Notes under the pieces: generated by a model
Seen by the model: only the letters and a program-made list of their open reading frames with translations
Told to the model about the DNA's origin: nothing
Database searches by the model: none
DNA from: Cavenderia fasciculata
Lineage: Eukaryota; Evosea; Eumycetozoa; Acytosteliales; Cavenderiaceae
NCBI RefSeq assembly: GCF_000203815.1
Contig: NW_004457735.1
Location: 2,108,001 to 2,172,000 of the forward strand
Direction: 5' to 3'
DNA length: 64,000 nucleotides
Made by a program: the position numbers and the translations under genes
Part shown: piece after piece, positions 36,792-49,300 of the stretch
How positions within the stretch are numbered: position 1 is the first letter of the stretch
How the letters are laid out: each line of letters opens with the position of its first letter

Positions 36792-38717
36792 TTATTGACC
36801 ATCCATATTATTCCATTGAGGAGCAATCATTGATACACCAATAAATTGATATGAATTGGATTTGTTTGATGAAATTGTATTTCCATTGGTGAAACTGTGA
36901 ATGTATTCTAGAGGTTCGATATTTATCATTGGGAATACTTTGAATCCATTATCAAATGTTCCTGTTAATTTAAAATCTGTTATATCATTGACTGGTGACT
37001 TTTCAATAGAAATATTAATGGTTAATATTAATAAAATTTTAAAATAATGATATAAAAACATACTTTAAAATGAAGTTTAGTACATTCTACAACATCCATA
37101 TTCTCGCACACCACTACACTACATAATTGTACTTGAAAATAGCCAATGAAATCACCATGATATGAAATTAAGATTGCCATCCTTTCATTGTTATCACTAA
37201 ATATTGAATAAAATTAATTATTAATATTAAAGATTAAATTGTCATTGTTTTTGATGATTTTACTTGTTAGAAGAAGAAGAAAATGTAAATTTACAAGTTA
37301 GACCATTGTTTGAGTTTTCAATTACTTGATTCTTTCCTTTAATGTTAAAAGGTGTGACAGTTTGTTTAAAATTTATAGTTGAATAATCAAAGTTTGATTT
37401 ATCTAAATAATACAAGGTGAGGGTGAGTTTTAGTTTGTTGTTAGATTTCAAAGTTTGAATTGATATAACAAACCTATTAAATCTGGACGATCAAAATAGA
37501 TGACCTTTGATTCTTTGGAAAACTTTTTAGATAATTTAGAATTGGGAATCTTGGGTACTTTGGAAATCATCAAAATGTCAATTGGTCGGTCTGTTGGATT
37601 GACATGACTAACTATAACCTCACCGGCTGAATAAATACCACTACCAGATGCAAGTTTATTTTCACCATTGTTTGATGCTAAAATAGTCAATCCAGTTAGA
37701 GCAGACCAACTCTGTTGCATTTGTCTTGCTGTCATTGATTGAAAATTAACCTTTTTTAAAATTATTATTAATATTATTAAATTATTATTAATATTATTTT
37801 TGAATTATATAATTTAATATTTTAAATACTTACCCATTCAGTTGAAAATAACAAAGTTTGAATACCATGCTTTTCAATTAAATCAGTTTGAGGTTGTTTC
37901 CACATTAGATCAAAACAAATAAATGTTCCAAATCTAACACCAAAATCTGAATCAAAGAATTTGGCATGATATTTAACTGGTTTGTTCATACTATCTTCAA
38001 AAATAGTATGAGCCTTGTGAAACTTTAGCAACAGTCTACCAATTGGTGAGAAAACAATTACAGTATTAAATTGATAACGACCGTCATTTGGACAATCTTT
38101 ATCGATCGACTTGTCACATGGTTGAAGGTCACCATAATCAGCAACTAAATAAATGTTATTTTTCTTTGCCATACAACTTAATCTTTTTAATATTGGTCTA
38201 TCTTTGAATATATCCTCATCACATGGAATAATCTATATAGATTAATAAAAAGTTAATATATTGAAATATAATAATACTTGTGAATAGTCATACAGAAGAA
38301 TTATGAGTATCAGGGTCAGGTATTATCTCTAAGAATAAATTCATTTGGTCTCTTGATTTTAATTCAGACCATGATCCTATGATTCCATATTCAGGAAATA
38401 CAATGATTTGTGCTTCATATTTTACTGCTTCTATTAAATATTTCTTGAATGAAATTATTATTAATTGTTGCAGGAAAAAAAGTATGATCTTTTAAAATAT
38501 AGTAATTTACTTCATAAGCATCCAAATTTGAATTCATATATTTGATAGCATTCTCTTTATTTGAACTGTAGTTGAATCTTGGTATACTATACTCTAAAAC
38601 AGCTCCGATATAATATTCGTCTTTTGAATCATCAAAGAAAACTAAACTATTGTTATTTTGCAATACTCCTAAAAGTAAAGCTACAACTATAATCGATATA
38701 ATACCTATTAACTTCAT
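36792..38717 (-). CDS. Vanin/biotinidase-type carbon-nitrogen hydrolase (pantetheinase-like)
   Basis: Secreted amidohydrolase of the nitrilase superfamily; relatives cleave pantetheine or biocytin. Exons (minus) 38511-38717, 38294-38443, 37834-38232, 37474-37750, 37264-37402, 37064-37196, 36792-36998; 503 aa, the usual vanin length. A signal peptide/anchor (MKLIGIISIIVVALLLGVLQ) starts it. Catalytic triad: Glu in FPEYGIIGSWSE (about 87), Lys in LLLKFHKAH (189 or 192) and Cys in FGTFICFDLMW (about 225), all present. The C-terminal vanin-specific beta domain is spread over the last four exons. Exon order and phases are consistent, although the intron 4 donor is GTTTGT. Substrate specificity cannot be read from the sequence. 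Confidence 0.9.
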
Positions 38718-38913
38718 GATAAATTAAACATAGTTAAACAATGGTGTGTTATATAAACGAAATGTTTAATGATAAAACATTGCAATTGTGGTGTGTTAAT
38801 ACCATTGTTGAAGACAAAGTTACATATCTTTGAAGTTATTAATGATATAATACATATGAGTATTTATTATTTGATTGGTGGAGTTGTTTGTTTATGTTTC
38901 ATTGTGTATCTCT

Positions 38914-39186
38914 TTAAAGTGGTAAGAAAAACAATTTAATCTTTTCCTTTGGAATTTCATAATTCTTGAATAAAAAAAAAAGATTAATATTAATATATTG
39001 AATGAAATCGAGTATACTTACACATGGTGAATCATTTTCGATTGTTGATCCATCTGTATTGTTGACATAACATCTCATTTGTTGACAATTTAATTTATCG
39101 TTGGGATCATCTGCAAAGATGTAAATGAGATTATAGTATACTACAATGGTGAAAATAAATAGAAATGTTAAAAATACTAATCCCAT
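38914..39186 (-). CDS. Small membrane/secreted peptide, unrecognised
   Basis: Two exons (minus) 39022-39186 and 38914-38964; 71 aa. It opens with a hydrophobic segment (VFLTFLFIFTIVVYYNLIYI), followed by a short Cys-containing region (NCQQMRCYVN, NDSPC) and a basic tail. The GTAAGT donor and TTCAAG acceptor are good and keep frame. It lies in the same orientation between the vanin-like gene and cystinosin. No homolog is known to me, and it could be spurious. Confidence 0.45.
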   Translation of the reverse strand: MGLVFLTFLFIFTIVVYYNLIYIFADDPNDKLNCQQMRCYVNNTDGSTIENDSPCVSILDFIQYININLFFLFKNYEIPKEKIKLFFLPL

Positions 39187-39460
39187 TTTATTATTATTAT
39201 TATTATTATTCTGTCTGTTTGAAATTTAATTAATTAATTAGAAGAATTGTTTGTTTCCAATCATCCTTTAAATATTCTAAATATTACTCAAACTAATTCC
39301 AAACCAAAATTCGGATAGTCATAAAACCACACTTGGAAAGGAAACTTTTATGTTTGTTTATGTTTAGTTTTTCTAAAACAAAAAAAAACTAATATATGCG
39401 TGAATTGGTTATTTATTACTACTATTATTTTACTAATACTATTATTATATAATTTCCAAA
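39187..39460. other. Intergenic spacer
   Basis: A/T-rich, with an ATT run just upstream of the small peptide gene. Nothing else is supported. Confidence 0.4.
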
Positions 39461-40571
39461 TTAATAATCTGGAACTTTAATTTCCTCGACGATAGGAGAT
39501 GGTGAAACGATTGATTCATTGATAAATCCACTATCGCTATTTATAACAGTTTCGTTGTTTTTGTGAATGTCTGGTGATTGAAGACTTTGGTATCCAGTAT
39601 GTCTATTTTTGTAAAGTAGATAATGTTGAATCATAAACAATATATCAAATGCTATACTAAACATTGATAATCCAAATTTAACTGGATCACCAATAAATAC
39701 TTTCCAATTATCTAAAATCAAAATCAAAATGTTAATAATTTAATTCATTCATTCATTTCCAAATAAATGAAAGTAATTTCATCCATGTCTGAAACATACT
39801 AGAATCTATAGAATCCAAACACATTTGAACCAATGATAATATACCACCAGAGAAATCTAATAATACATTTCCAATACTCCATCCAACCGTACTCTTTCGT
39901 TTGTAATTAATGTAGGCCTGTGGAACGTATTTGATAAATGTGATGAATAATTTTACATAGCTTAGATAGTTGATCACCCACAACCAAGTGATAGTGTTTG
40001 CAGATCCAAGACCAATCACTACTATAATCGACGCCCAAATCGCAATTCCAATACCTATCGAATAGATTGAATTCTTTTGGTCTCCACGTTCATACATAAA
40101 ACATTGTACTACTGTCACCACTGTAAGTATAAGTCCATGAATTGCAAATGCTCTACGAGGAAAGGAAAGAGGGATGAATAAATAAAAGTGAAACTCGTTT
40201 TTAAGACAACACATGTACTTACATATCATTTGGTTGAACAGGGATTGGTGGTGAATACTTTGCAAGGTATTCATCCTGAACAACAGGACTGAAATATAAA
40301 ACACTATTAAACACTGAATAACATATATAACCTGTAATATTAAAGAGTAAGAAATCAAATGATAACCCTAATACTCTGTGATTGAATTGAATTGAATTTA
40401 ATTAAACAATTGTTAGTTCCAACTAGACATTGGGATGTTATTGTGTTCACTACTCTAACGTTCATACGATTTCCTTTTATAATTGAGTACAACTTGTGGA
40501 TAGAATGATAAACTCCAACAAGCAAAGTATGTCCAACCTATTATAGCTGATAATATTGAAAGTGCACTCAT
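39461..40571 (-). CDS. ctns: Cystinosin, lysosomal cystine/H+ symporter
   Basis: PQ-loop transporter exporting cystine from lysosomes. Exons (minus) 40468-40571, 40223-40375, 39800-40152, 39461-39711; 286 aa. It starts MSALSILSAIIGWTYFACWS. The first PQ motif is SFYPQVVLNYKRKS with GLSFDF after the splice; the second is KYVPQAYINYKRKSTVGWSI with LLDFSGG. Other family signatures: QPNDIAFAIHG (the Asn-Asp of the transport path), QCFMYERG, and IGDPVKFGLSMFSIAFDILF. Seven helices are expected. The tail ends in an acidic segment after GYQSL, a Tyr/Gly-type lysosomal sorting area. It lacks the long glycosylated N-terminal lumenal domain of the animal protein. Confidence 0.92.
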
Positions 40572-41290
40572 CTTACTTCTCCTTCTCCTACTCCTACTCT
40601 CTCTATTTTAAAACTCTGTGTATGTGAAATGGGTTGTTGTTGTTGTTGTTGTTGTTGTTGTGTTGACTGGTACTAATAGTGTATCATATGTTAATTGCTA
40701 TATCTCTAGAAAAACTATATACATATGTTTGTGAAATAAATATGGTTCGACAATTGTGTCTTGTTGACATCAACCCAGGACAAAAATCTTTTGGGTTGTT
40801 GTCAACCTTTTTTAGACAAGAGTCTCTTTGCGTCATCCAATTGAATTGATTGAAGATCTCCAACTAGATCACGTTATCATAATAAATAGAATAGAACTCT
40901 TAAAAGACCTCACCTCCACATCCGATGTAAGGCTAAATGTCTCTTTTTGAGATGTTTTGTTTTATTGATTATCATTATTTATATATCATTAATTATTATT
41001 ATTATTATTATTAATTAATATAAAAGATAGTAAAGAGTGTGGTGTGGATGTTATTTGTACAATTAGAATCGAGGTGATATAATAACAGGTTATATACAGA
41101 GTGGATGGTGGATAAGATTATTGATGTTGTTTAAGAAGTTGTAGACCATTGGTATACTGATTTAAAGAGAGAGGTGTGTGTGTGTGAAAGTGTAAGTATT
41201 AATTAATTAATTAATAATATGATTAATAATCTTAATAATATTAATATTAATAATATTATTATTTCAATCTTAACTAAAACCAAATTTCTT
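40572..41290. other. Intergenic region with TTG repeat and strong hairpin
   Basis: Holds a TTG microsatellite (about 40633-40660), a 14-nt inverted repeat pair (40763-40776 with 40793-40806) and A/T-rich trinucleotide runs. Both flanking genes are on the minus strand, so it spans the cystinosin promoter and the 3' end of the acidic/Gln-rich gene. No ORF is credible. Confidence 0.55.
40763..40806. repeat. 14-nt inverted repeat (13/14)
   Basis: GTTGACATCAACCC (40763-40776) is complementary to GGGTTGTTGTCAAC (40793-40806) with one mismatch and a 16-nt spacer. It lies about 190 bp upstream of the cystinosin start. Could be a dimeric factor site or a relic transposon hairpin. Confidence 0.65.
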
Positions 41291-42744
41291 TTACATTTGT
41301 TGTGGTGGTTGTTGTTGTTGAACTGGTTGCTGTTGTTGAACTGGTTGCTGTTGTACTGGTTGCTGGAATGCAGTATAAACTGGCTGTTGGTTTGAGTATT
41401 GGTATGATTGGTATGGTACACCATAGTTGGCTGGTTGATGTTGATGTTGTTGATGAGCAGAATAAAGTTGAACATTTGGAACTACAGCAGTGTAGTATGG
41501 ATTGTACATGGCAGCAGTCATATTGGAAGAATAGAAACCAGCATTTAAACTGTTAAGAGCAAGTTGCTCGGATGGTGTTAAACGACTGTATGCATCATCT
41601 TCAGAGATGATTGGTATTTGATTTTGGTGGTATACATTTGGTTGTTGTTGTTGTTGTTGTACCATTGGATGTTGGTAATGATATACTTGTTGGTATTCTT
41701 GTTGTTGTAGTTGTTGTGGTTGAACAGATTGTTGTTGTTGTTGTTGTTGTTGTTGTTCGACCAATAATGGTTGTTGAACAAGAGATTGTTGTTGATGTGA
41801 TTGTTGTACAAGAGTACCAACAACTTCTTCCTCCTCTTCCTCTTCCTCTTCATCTTCGCTGAACTCTTCATCATCATCCTCCTCTTCATACTCACTTTCA
41901 TCTTGTTCTTCTTCAGAACCTTCTTCATCTTCATCATCTTCCAAGTCGACTTGGATTGGCATTCCCATACCTGGAATTGGAGTCATTTCCAATAGATTGG
42001 ATGCAGCAGCAGTAGTAGTAGTAGTGGTAGAAGTAGAATCAATGGCACCAACCTTTGATTTCTTTGTTGGACCTTGTTTCGAGTTGACCTTAGCTTTCTT
42101 GATCGTAGTTTCACGAATCTTGGTACCATTCCAATTACCCTTGTTATACTTTGTGTTTTGAGTAAACAACTTTTTGATTCCTCTGTCTGATAACTTGGCC
42201 TGTATAAATTCAAACGAACAAACGAACAAAATGTATTAGAATATCTATACCTATATATTTATATTATTATTACTATTATTATTATTTATTCATATATTTA
42301 TATACTTTACATACTCTAAGTACTTCATTAGCCTCTCTAAATTCCATAATCACATTCCACATTACTTGTAATTGACCTTCGAAAGCCATTGGATATTGAG
42401 ACATTGTGGAGACAAAGGCACCAAGATTACCATGACATAGTTTGAATACCTTTTCACGCTTGATAAACAAGTCATTTGCTTCAAGTCTTTTAACAATATC
42501 ACGACTGATTACAGGATCCAAACAATCAAGTTTCCATGATTGTAACTAAATAGTTTTAAAATTAAGAATGTAAAACAAGTAATGTATTAATATAATTCTA
42601 AAAGATAGATTGTAAATTTAAATATTTAAATATATATATATATATTGAATTTAACAATTAACTTACAAGTTTAATCTTTTCTAATGGGTATAGTTGGTTA
42701 AGAGTTTGAAGTGAAACATATGGTACAACAAATGTTAATGTCAT
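41291..42744 (-). CDS. Acidic, Gln-rich protein of unknown function
   Basis: Exons (minus) 42667-42744, 42315-42545, 41291-42199; 405 aa. The conserved-looking part is the N-terminal 150 residues: LQTLNQLYPLEKIKLLQSWK, a helical segment ending FREANEVLRV, then the basic LSDRGIKKLFTQNTKYNKG. Next come a Ser/Thr run, an approximately 45-residue Asp/Glu tract, and a Gln/Tyr/Asn-rich prion-like C-terminus. No catalytic domain. The composition suggests a nuclear or RNA/chromatin-associated factor, but that is only inference. The start at 42744 is the first ATG and the splice signals are good. Confidence 0.75.
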
Positions 42745-44112
42745 TGTGTTAATAGTTATTTAAATAGTAAAGTAATAATGATAATAATATAGTATTATTG
42801 TTGGTAAATGGTATGTAATAAGTGAATGTATGAAATGGATGGTTGGTTGGTTGGAGAATGGTATAAAAGTATTGTTGTTGTTTAAGCCTCTAATTTTCAA
42901 TTCTTAAATAGGAACAACCAGCTAGCAAAGGTACTAGCTTTCGGTGGTTTAAAGATGAGGAAGAGGGTGGGAGGAGGAGGGAAGAGCAACAACACAAATC
43001 ATAAGATTTTTTACAAGAGAGAGGACAGGACAGGACACTAAAACTACCACCTCCTCCCACTCTCTTCTCCTAATTGCCAGGTGGCACATTGAAATAGTAC
43101 TGGTGATCAATGTATCCTTTGACCAAACAAAGGGGTACTACAACAGAGAGAGAAGGAGGGGGATGTAAACCCAAAAAGTCAACGATTTTAGAGTAAACCC
43201 TGATCGCTTCTATTAGAATTTTTGGGCGCGAAAACTCACTAATTGCCTTTTGTGGAAGAATGACGGTACCACCCCAAACACCCTACCCCCAAAAATACTC
43301 TTACATTCCTACCTCTCTGATTCATCCCGAAATCGAATATCAATACGACGATCGTGATTGTCCCCAATACAACTACCAACAATTTGATCAATCACCTACA
43401 TGCATTCTCATCGGACGAGGTTCGGGGTTGTTCAAAATACACAAACAACGATACAGCTTTTGTTTGATTTGAACAACTCGAGGAATGGGGACATATCCTA
43501 TTTAGGGAACATTGGAATCCGTACCCATCTTTGACTTTGTTTGACGTTGTGTATCCATTCTCGTGCCTCGGCGCACTAGGTTTCGATCACCCTAACTCGC
43601 GAACTGGAAACTCAAAATTATTATTTTTTTATTTCTTTCTTTCAGCAAAAAACAATAAGGGGAGGGTATCACCATGGTAGAGGTTTAAGGGGGAAGGACT
43701 CATTGCTTCCAATAATACCCACTAGAACGTCCACACACACACTATTAAACATTAGTAATTAAAAAAAGAAAAAGGGAAAGAAAAAGAGTATCCATCAACT
43801 TTGATATATAGATTTGAAAGAAAAGGTAAAAAATATTATAATATTAGGATAAATTATATAATATTATATTATATTTAATGTTCTAATAAAAATAATTAGA
43901 ATAGATAGTTAGATAGATAGATAGATAGATAATAATTTATAATAATAATACCTAAAAAGATATATATTTATAAATATATCGATAGGGATTCACCAAATCC
44001 AAAGAAAGAACAAATCAACAAAAGTATTTAGAGAGAAAAGGAAGGAAGGAAGGAAGGAAGAGAGTTGGAATGGAAATTGTATTCGTGTTGATTGGTATAA
44101 GACTACTACCAC
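42745..44112. other. 1.4-kb intergenic region with G+C-richer core
   Basis: From about 42960 to 43620 the sequence is clearly richer in G+C than ordinary spacer here and has few poly-A/T runs. It holds a small palindrome pair (AGCTAG/CTAGCT, 42920-42939) and a 70-codon plus-strand ORF (43260-43472) without a recognised match. From 43800 it is A/T-rich, with a GATA run (about 43906-43930) and GGAA repeats (about 44040-44060). It could hold a decayed element, an ncRNA or an unrecognised small gene; I cannot decide. Confidence 0.4.
43906..43930 (+). repeat. GATA tetranucleotide microsatellite
   Basis: Five to six AGAT units upstream of the Hsp70 pseudogene's 3' side; similar runs recur at 14150 and 33181. 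Confidence 0.7.
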
Positions 44113-45269
44113 CTAATTGTTGTTGTTGTTGTTGTTGTTGATGATGGTAGCTTGGATGGTGGCACCATAGGCAATGACCTGGTCTGGGTCGATTGACTTG
44201 TAGATAGGAATGCCACAGAAAAGGTGTTGGAGGAGTGATTGGATCTTTGGAATACGGGTGGAACCACCTACGAGGATGATTTCGTGGATGGATTGCTTGT
44301 CGAGTTTAGCATCACTGAGAGCCTTTGCGACTAGGTCGAGTCAACAATGAAAGAGGTCGTCGTTGAGTTGTTCGAATCGTGTACGGGTGATAGAGGTGTA
44401 AAAGTCTATACCTCCCATGATCGAGACGATTTCAATTGACGCTTGGGTAGACGACGAAAGAGTACGTTTGGCACGTTCACAAGATGAACGTAGACGATTG
44501 ATGGCACGATGGTTAGTTGTCAATTCCTTTTTGTACTTGTCCTTAAACTCTTTGATGAAATAAGAGACCATACGATTATCGAAATCCACACCACCCAAAT
44601 GTAAGTCACCAGCACTGGCCTTTATCTCAAATACACCACCATCTTTGACAGAGAGTATTGAAACATCAAAAGTACAACCTCCAAGATTGAATATTAGGAT
44701 GGTCTTTTCAATAACCAACTTGTTTTTCTTTTCAAGACCGTAGGCAATGATGGCAGCAGTTGGTTCATTGATAATACATTGGACATTCAACTTGGCAATG
44801 ACGGCAGCGTCTTTGGTGGCTTGACGTTGAGCGTCGTTGAAATAAGCTGGAACGGTGATGACAGCGTCGGTGACAGTTGACTTTCAGCAATTCCCTTCAT
44901 TTTGAGGAGAATCATAGATGAAATCTCTTCTGGTGAGAATGTCTTGGTTTCACCGTTGTACTCTACTTGGATGTATGGTTTGTCACCTTGCTTTTGGACA
45001 ACTTTAAATGGCCAATACTTTATATTTGATTGGACAATAGAGTCGGAAAACTTGCGACCAATGAGACGTTTGACATCGAAAATGGTATTGGTTGGATTCA
45101 AAGTTGCTTGGATCTTGGCATTTTCACCAACAACAATAGAGTCATTGAAAGCAACATATGATGGAGTGGTCCTATTACCTTGGTCGTTGGGAATGATTTC
45201 AACTCTATCTTTTTGCCATACACTAACACAAGAGTATGTTGTACCTAAATCAATTCCAATAGATATCAT
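44113..45269 (-). pseudogene. Hsp70 pseudogene (ATPase domain only)
   Basis: Starts as a normal Hsp70 ([34 protein letters not shown]) but is broken in several ways. A deletion of roughly 10 nt with frameshift near 44880 removes the AYLGK-type loop. An in-frame TGA lies at 44341-44343, after which Hsp70 sequence resumes in the same frame ([26 protein letters not shown]). The phosphate-binding DLGGGT is NLGGCT. The gene stops at 44113-44115 after a poly-Asn run, right after the ATPase domain, so the whole peptide-binding domain is missing. An intact cytosolic Hsp70 must be elsewhere. Disabled copy, low transcription likelihood. Confidence 0.88.
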
Positions 45270-46313
45270 TAAAAAATATTTTATTTCTTCTTTAATAATA
45301 ATAATAATATGTATATGGGAAATTATATATATATATATATATATATAAGTAAGTATTAAATGTATGTATGTACCAAGACTTGAAAAGTTGCGATAGATTT
45401 AAATTCCCAAAATATAGCTTTTAAAAAGAGAGAGAGAGAGAGAAAGAAAGAGAGAGTGTGGGTGGGTGTGCTTTGTGTTTGTTCTCACGATATAAATATA
45501 TTATACTATGTTTAATTAAAAATAAATACCTTTGATTTTGTCCATGACAACTAATCGGCCAATTTGTAGTCTAAATTTATCCTAGATCTGAATAAATATT
45601 TATCGCCATTATTAATCTTATAGAATACACCTAATGGTCATTACGTTGTTGAGTAGGTAGAAGAATGTTCATTTCTCTTAACTTAACTATCCATCGCATC
45701 ATTAGTATGATTATTCGAAAATGATCAAACAAATAATTTAATTTAATTTAAAAATTTGAATTTTTCACATTATTTTTTTCCCTCCAAAATTTAATGGGTT
45801 TGTTCATACCTTTCTTGTCCTCCATTCATTCAATACTTTTTTACATTACTCAAAGAAAAAAAAGGAGAAATAGGATTATCAATTCCATTTTCTATATAGA
45901 AACTATTCGTACATCTACAACAACAAAAACAACAACAACATACAATTAGATCTAGTTAGTTAGTTAGTCAGTAGTAGTGATTAAATAAGATAAAATTAAT
46001 TTTGTTATCTTGACTCTACCTCTCTATCTGTCTCTATCTCTATCTCTATCTACAATTTGTTAAACATCATACAGCTACAACTATTTGTGCACAATAACAA
46101 ATAACAACAATAATAATAATCATCATCTCACAAGAATCATTTAAGTATTTTTCTAATCATCATTTTTAATTATTTTTATCAACATTTTATATTTTATTTT
46201 TATTAAATTAGGATAATTTAAGTATTACCTAATTCATCATCATCTTCTTCTTCTTTCATCTATTACATCTATCTATTATCTATATATAAATAAATAAATA
46301 CATACATATAAAT
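45270..46313. other. Divergent intergenic region with simple repeats
   Basis: Contains an ATA/AT tract (45295-45347), a GA run (about 45427-45456), CAA and CT(AT) runs (about 45920-46060), and the AT-rich leader of the FHA gene. No gene is supported. Confidence 0.5.
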
Positions 46314-49300
46314 ATGACTTCTTACATTCAACAAGTAGGATCTAAACATAAGATCACAATCGATCCAAAGAAAAGATTTGAATTTGGAAGGTAAGAAAGC
46401 ATTCATCATTGTCATATGATAACTCAAATCATATAATACTCATATTACCTTTTTTTAAATATATATATATAGTAACTCAGAGAACGATGTTAGAATTTAT
46501 ACTGCAGGTGTATCCTCAAAACATACTTTAATTGAATATGACAAATCTGGAAAAGTATGTACTACTACTACTCATATTTCAAAATACTTGTGTTTAATCA
46601 TGGATGATTCTAATTCAATTTATTATTTATTTATTTAGCCAATTATTAAGAATTTAAGTAAAATCAATCAAACCATGGTCAATGGTAAACCAGTCAAAGA
46701 AGCAACCTTGTTAAGAGATGGCGATCTTGTTGAGATTATTGACAAAAAGTTCCATTTCCACACCTCTACTTTGCCATCCACACCTAAAACTCCAAAATTA
46801 TCAAAGGCTCCAATGAGTGAAAGAGTATGTAGATTCAATCAATCAATTGATTGATTGGTTTATAATGATTTTATATTGATGTATTAATAATTATTTATTA
46901 TTTTTGATTTATCACAGAAAAAGGTTCCACTTCAATCGGTTGAAAATATTATATCAAATACTACAAATACTCCTTCTTCAAAGAACAAAAAGAAATCAAC
47001 AAACAACAATAATAATATAATTGCACCAACTACCGTTGCCAAGATCAATGTTTCAAGTGCTTCGACATCATCGATTGCCAATAGAAAGAAACCAATCAAG
47101 ATGAACTTGTCAAATGTTGAGGAGGAAGAGGGTGAATATGAACAAGACAGTAGCAGTAACAACAGTATTGCTGAATCATATGATGATGAGCAATCACAAT
47201 CATCGTCATCTTTTATAGAGTCAGTTGTCAGCGGTGGCAGCGGCAACAGCAGTGCCAACACTAGCTTCAACTCTAGTTTTGGTATTGACCCCAACTCAAC
47301 TCCAATTACCCCACAAACACCATCGCAGTCGGGTTCCAGTCCTCCATCAACCCCATACTCTGCCTATTCCAACAATTCGTCCTTTTCAGCTGCAAAGTTT
47401 GCAACTCCCATCCCCATGTCATCGGCGACCATGGTCTCAAGACAACAAACACCCGCACCCTCAAATAACAACAACAACAATTTGTTTGGTAGTGTTTATG
47501 GATCGGCAGTGACACCCATTTCCAAGCCATTAAAGGGAATTTTAAAGACTCCAAAGCCATTTGTAGAGTTTGCCACTCCGTCACCCAAGACGAGCAAGTC
47601 ACGTGCATTTGTTGAGAGCTTTGACGAGCAACAAGACCAAGAGATGGCCGATATTGCCGCTCCTCCTAAACGTGAATCCACCCTCAAGTTCAAGACACCG
47701 GTCAAGGGTACCCAGACACCATCACAAAAGATTCTCGCCAAAACACCCATCCCCAACAAGAGAGCTGACCTCGACTCGTCCATCGAAGGTACTCCCTCCA
47801 ACACACCCATCAAGATGGTTGCCAAAACACCACTTTCCGTTAAAAAGGCTGTCATCTCTAGTCCAAACAACCAGACATTAGAGTTTGAAAAGACAGAGGC
47901 CATCATCCAAGCACCTCTCTTTGTCGAGGAGGACGACGAACAAGAACCACACTTTGACGAGGAAGAAGAGGTTGAAGTATCTGCATCTCAACTCTCTAGT
48001 CTTGTCGCAGACAAGAAAAAGAAGAGAAGAAAGAGAGTCGTTGTTGCCAAACCATTGGTCGTAGTCCCAACTCACACTCCAGATGTCAAGAAAAATGTTA
48101 AAAAGACAAATTTGTTTGAAAGAAAAAAGGAACAACAACAGCAACAACAACAACAACCAAAGAAACAAACAACCGTTGTCACTCCAGCTCCAATTGTTCC
48201 AGTTGTTGCCGCCCCCACTGCTGCCAATGCTGGTACCAAGAAACAAAAGAGAACTGTTTTGGAACAAGTTCAACAACAGAGTGATATTGTCACATTTGAT
48301 GAGTCATTTTCTACTGCAACTCCATCATCTGTCCGCTCAAATGCTAGTCGTGTAAATATCTCGGTTGATGAATCACCATTCCACACTCCAGTACACTCAA
48401 ATAGTCAAAACTCTTCCGTTGTTTTATCATCACCATCCAACTCTGCTGTAAAGAGCCTCTTTGCCTCTGTAAACAAGACTCCACTTTCAAATAACACTAG
48501 CGTTTTTTCATCTACCCCAGTATCTGTTGCAAAGACCCCAGTATCGGTTGCCAATACTCCAGTAGCCAAGACTCCAGTATCTGTTGTAAAGACTCCAAAG
48601 TCAACCAATGTTGCCACTACACCATTGACTGGTGTCAAGGAACTCTTAAAGACTCCAAAGTCTGCCACTCCAGTATCTGTTTCAAAGACCCCAGTATCCA
48701 AGACTCCAGTATCTGTTGCAAAGACTCCAGTATCTGTCGCCAAGACTCCAGTATCCAAGACTCCAGTATCTGTTGTAAAGACTCCAAAATCATCCAATGT
48801 TGCCTCTGTTGCCACTACACCATTGACTGGTGTCAAGGAGCTCTTAAAGACTCCAAAGTCTGCCACTCCAGTATCTGTTTCAAAGACTCCAGTATCTGTC
48901 TTTAAGACTCCAGCACCCCAAGAAGATGTTGACGAAGAAATGCAAGAAGAAGACTTTGACGAAGAAATGGAGGAAGAAGACTTTGACGAAGAAGAGGAAG
49001 AAGAGTTTGCCCAAGAAGAACAACTTGTTGAAGAAGTTGAATTTGAAGAGGAACAAGAAGAGGAAGAAGAAGAATTGGCAGACGACGAGGAAATTGATTA
49101 TGGAGAAGAAGGATTGGAATATGTCGACGATGAAGAAATAGTCGAAGAACTAGAAGACGACCAACTTGTCCAAGAGGAGGATGATGACGAATACGACTGT
49201 GAAATCGTTGACGACGAGGAAGAATTGGTTGATGAAGAAGCCATTGATCAAGAAATAGTTGCCGACAATGAGGAAATCGTTGACGACGAGGAAGAATTGG

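Noticed and set aside
43260-43472. 70-codon ORF as a gene
   Set aside because: Short, no recognised domain, no splice or promoter support; kept only as part of an unexplained island.
43540-43610. Possible tRNA (a T-arm-like GGTTTCGATCACCC)
   Set aside because: The T-stem has mismatches and no A box, anticodon arm or acceptor stem can be drawn upstream.
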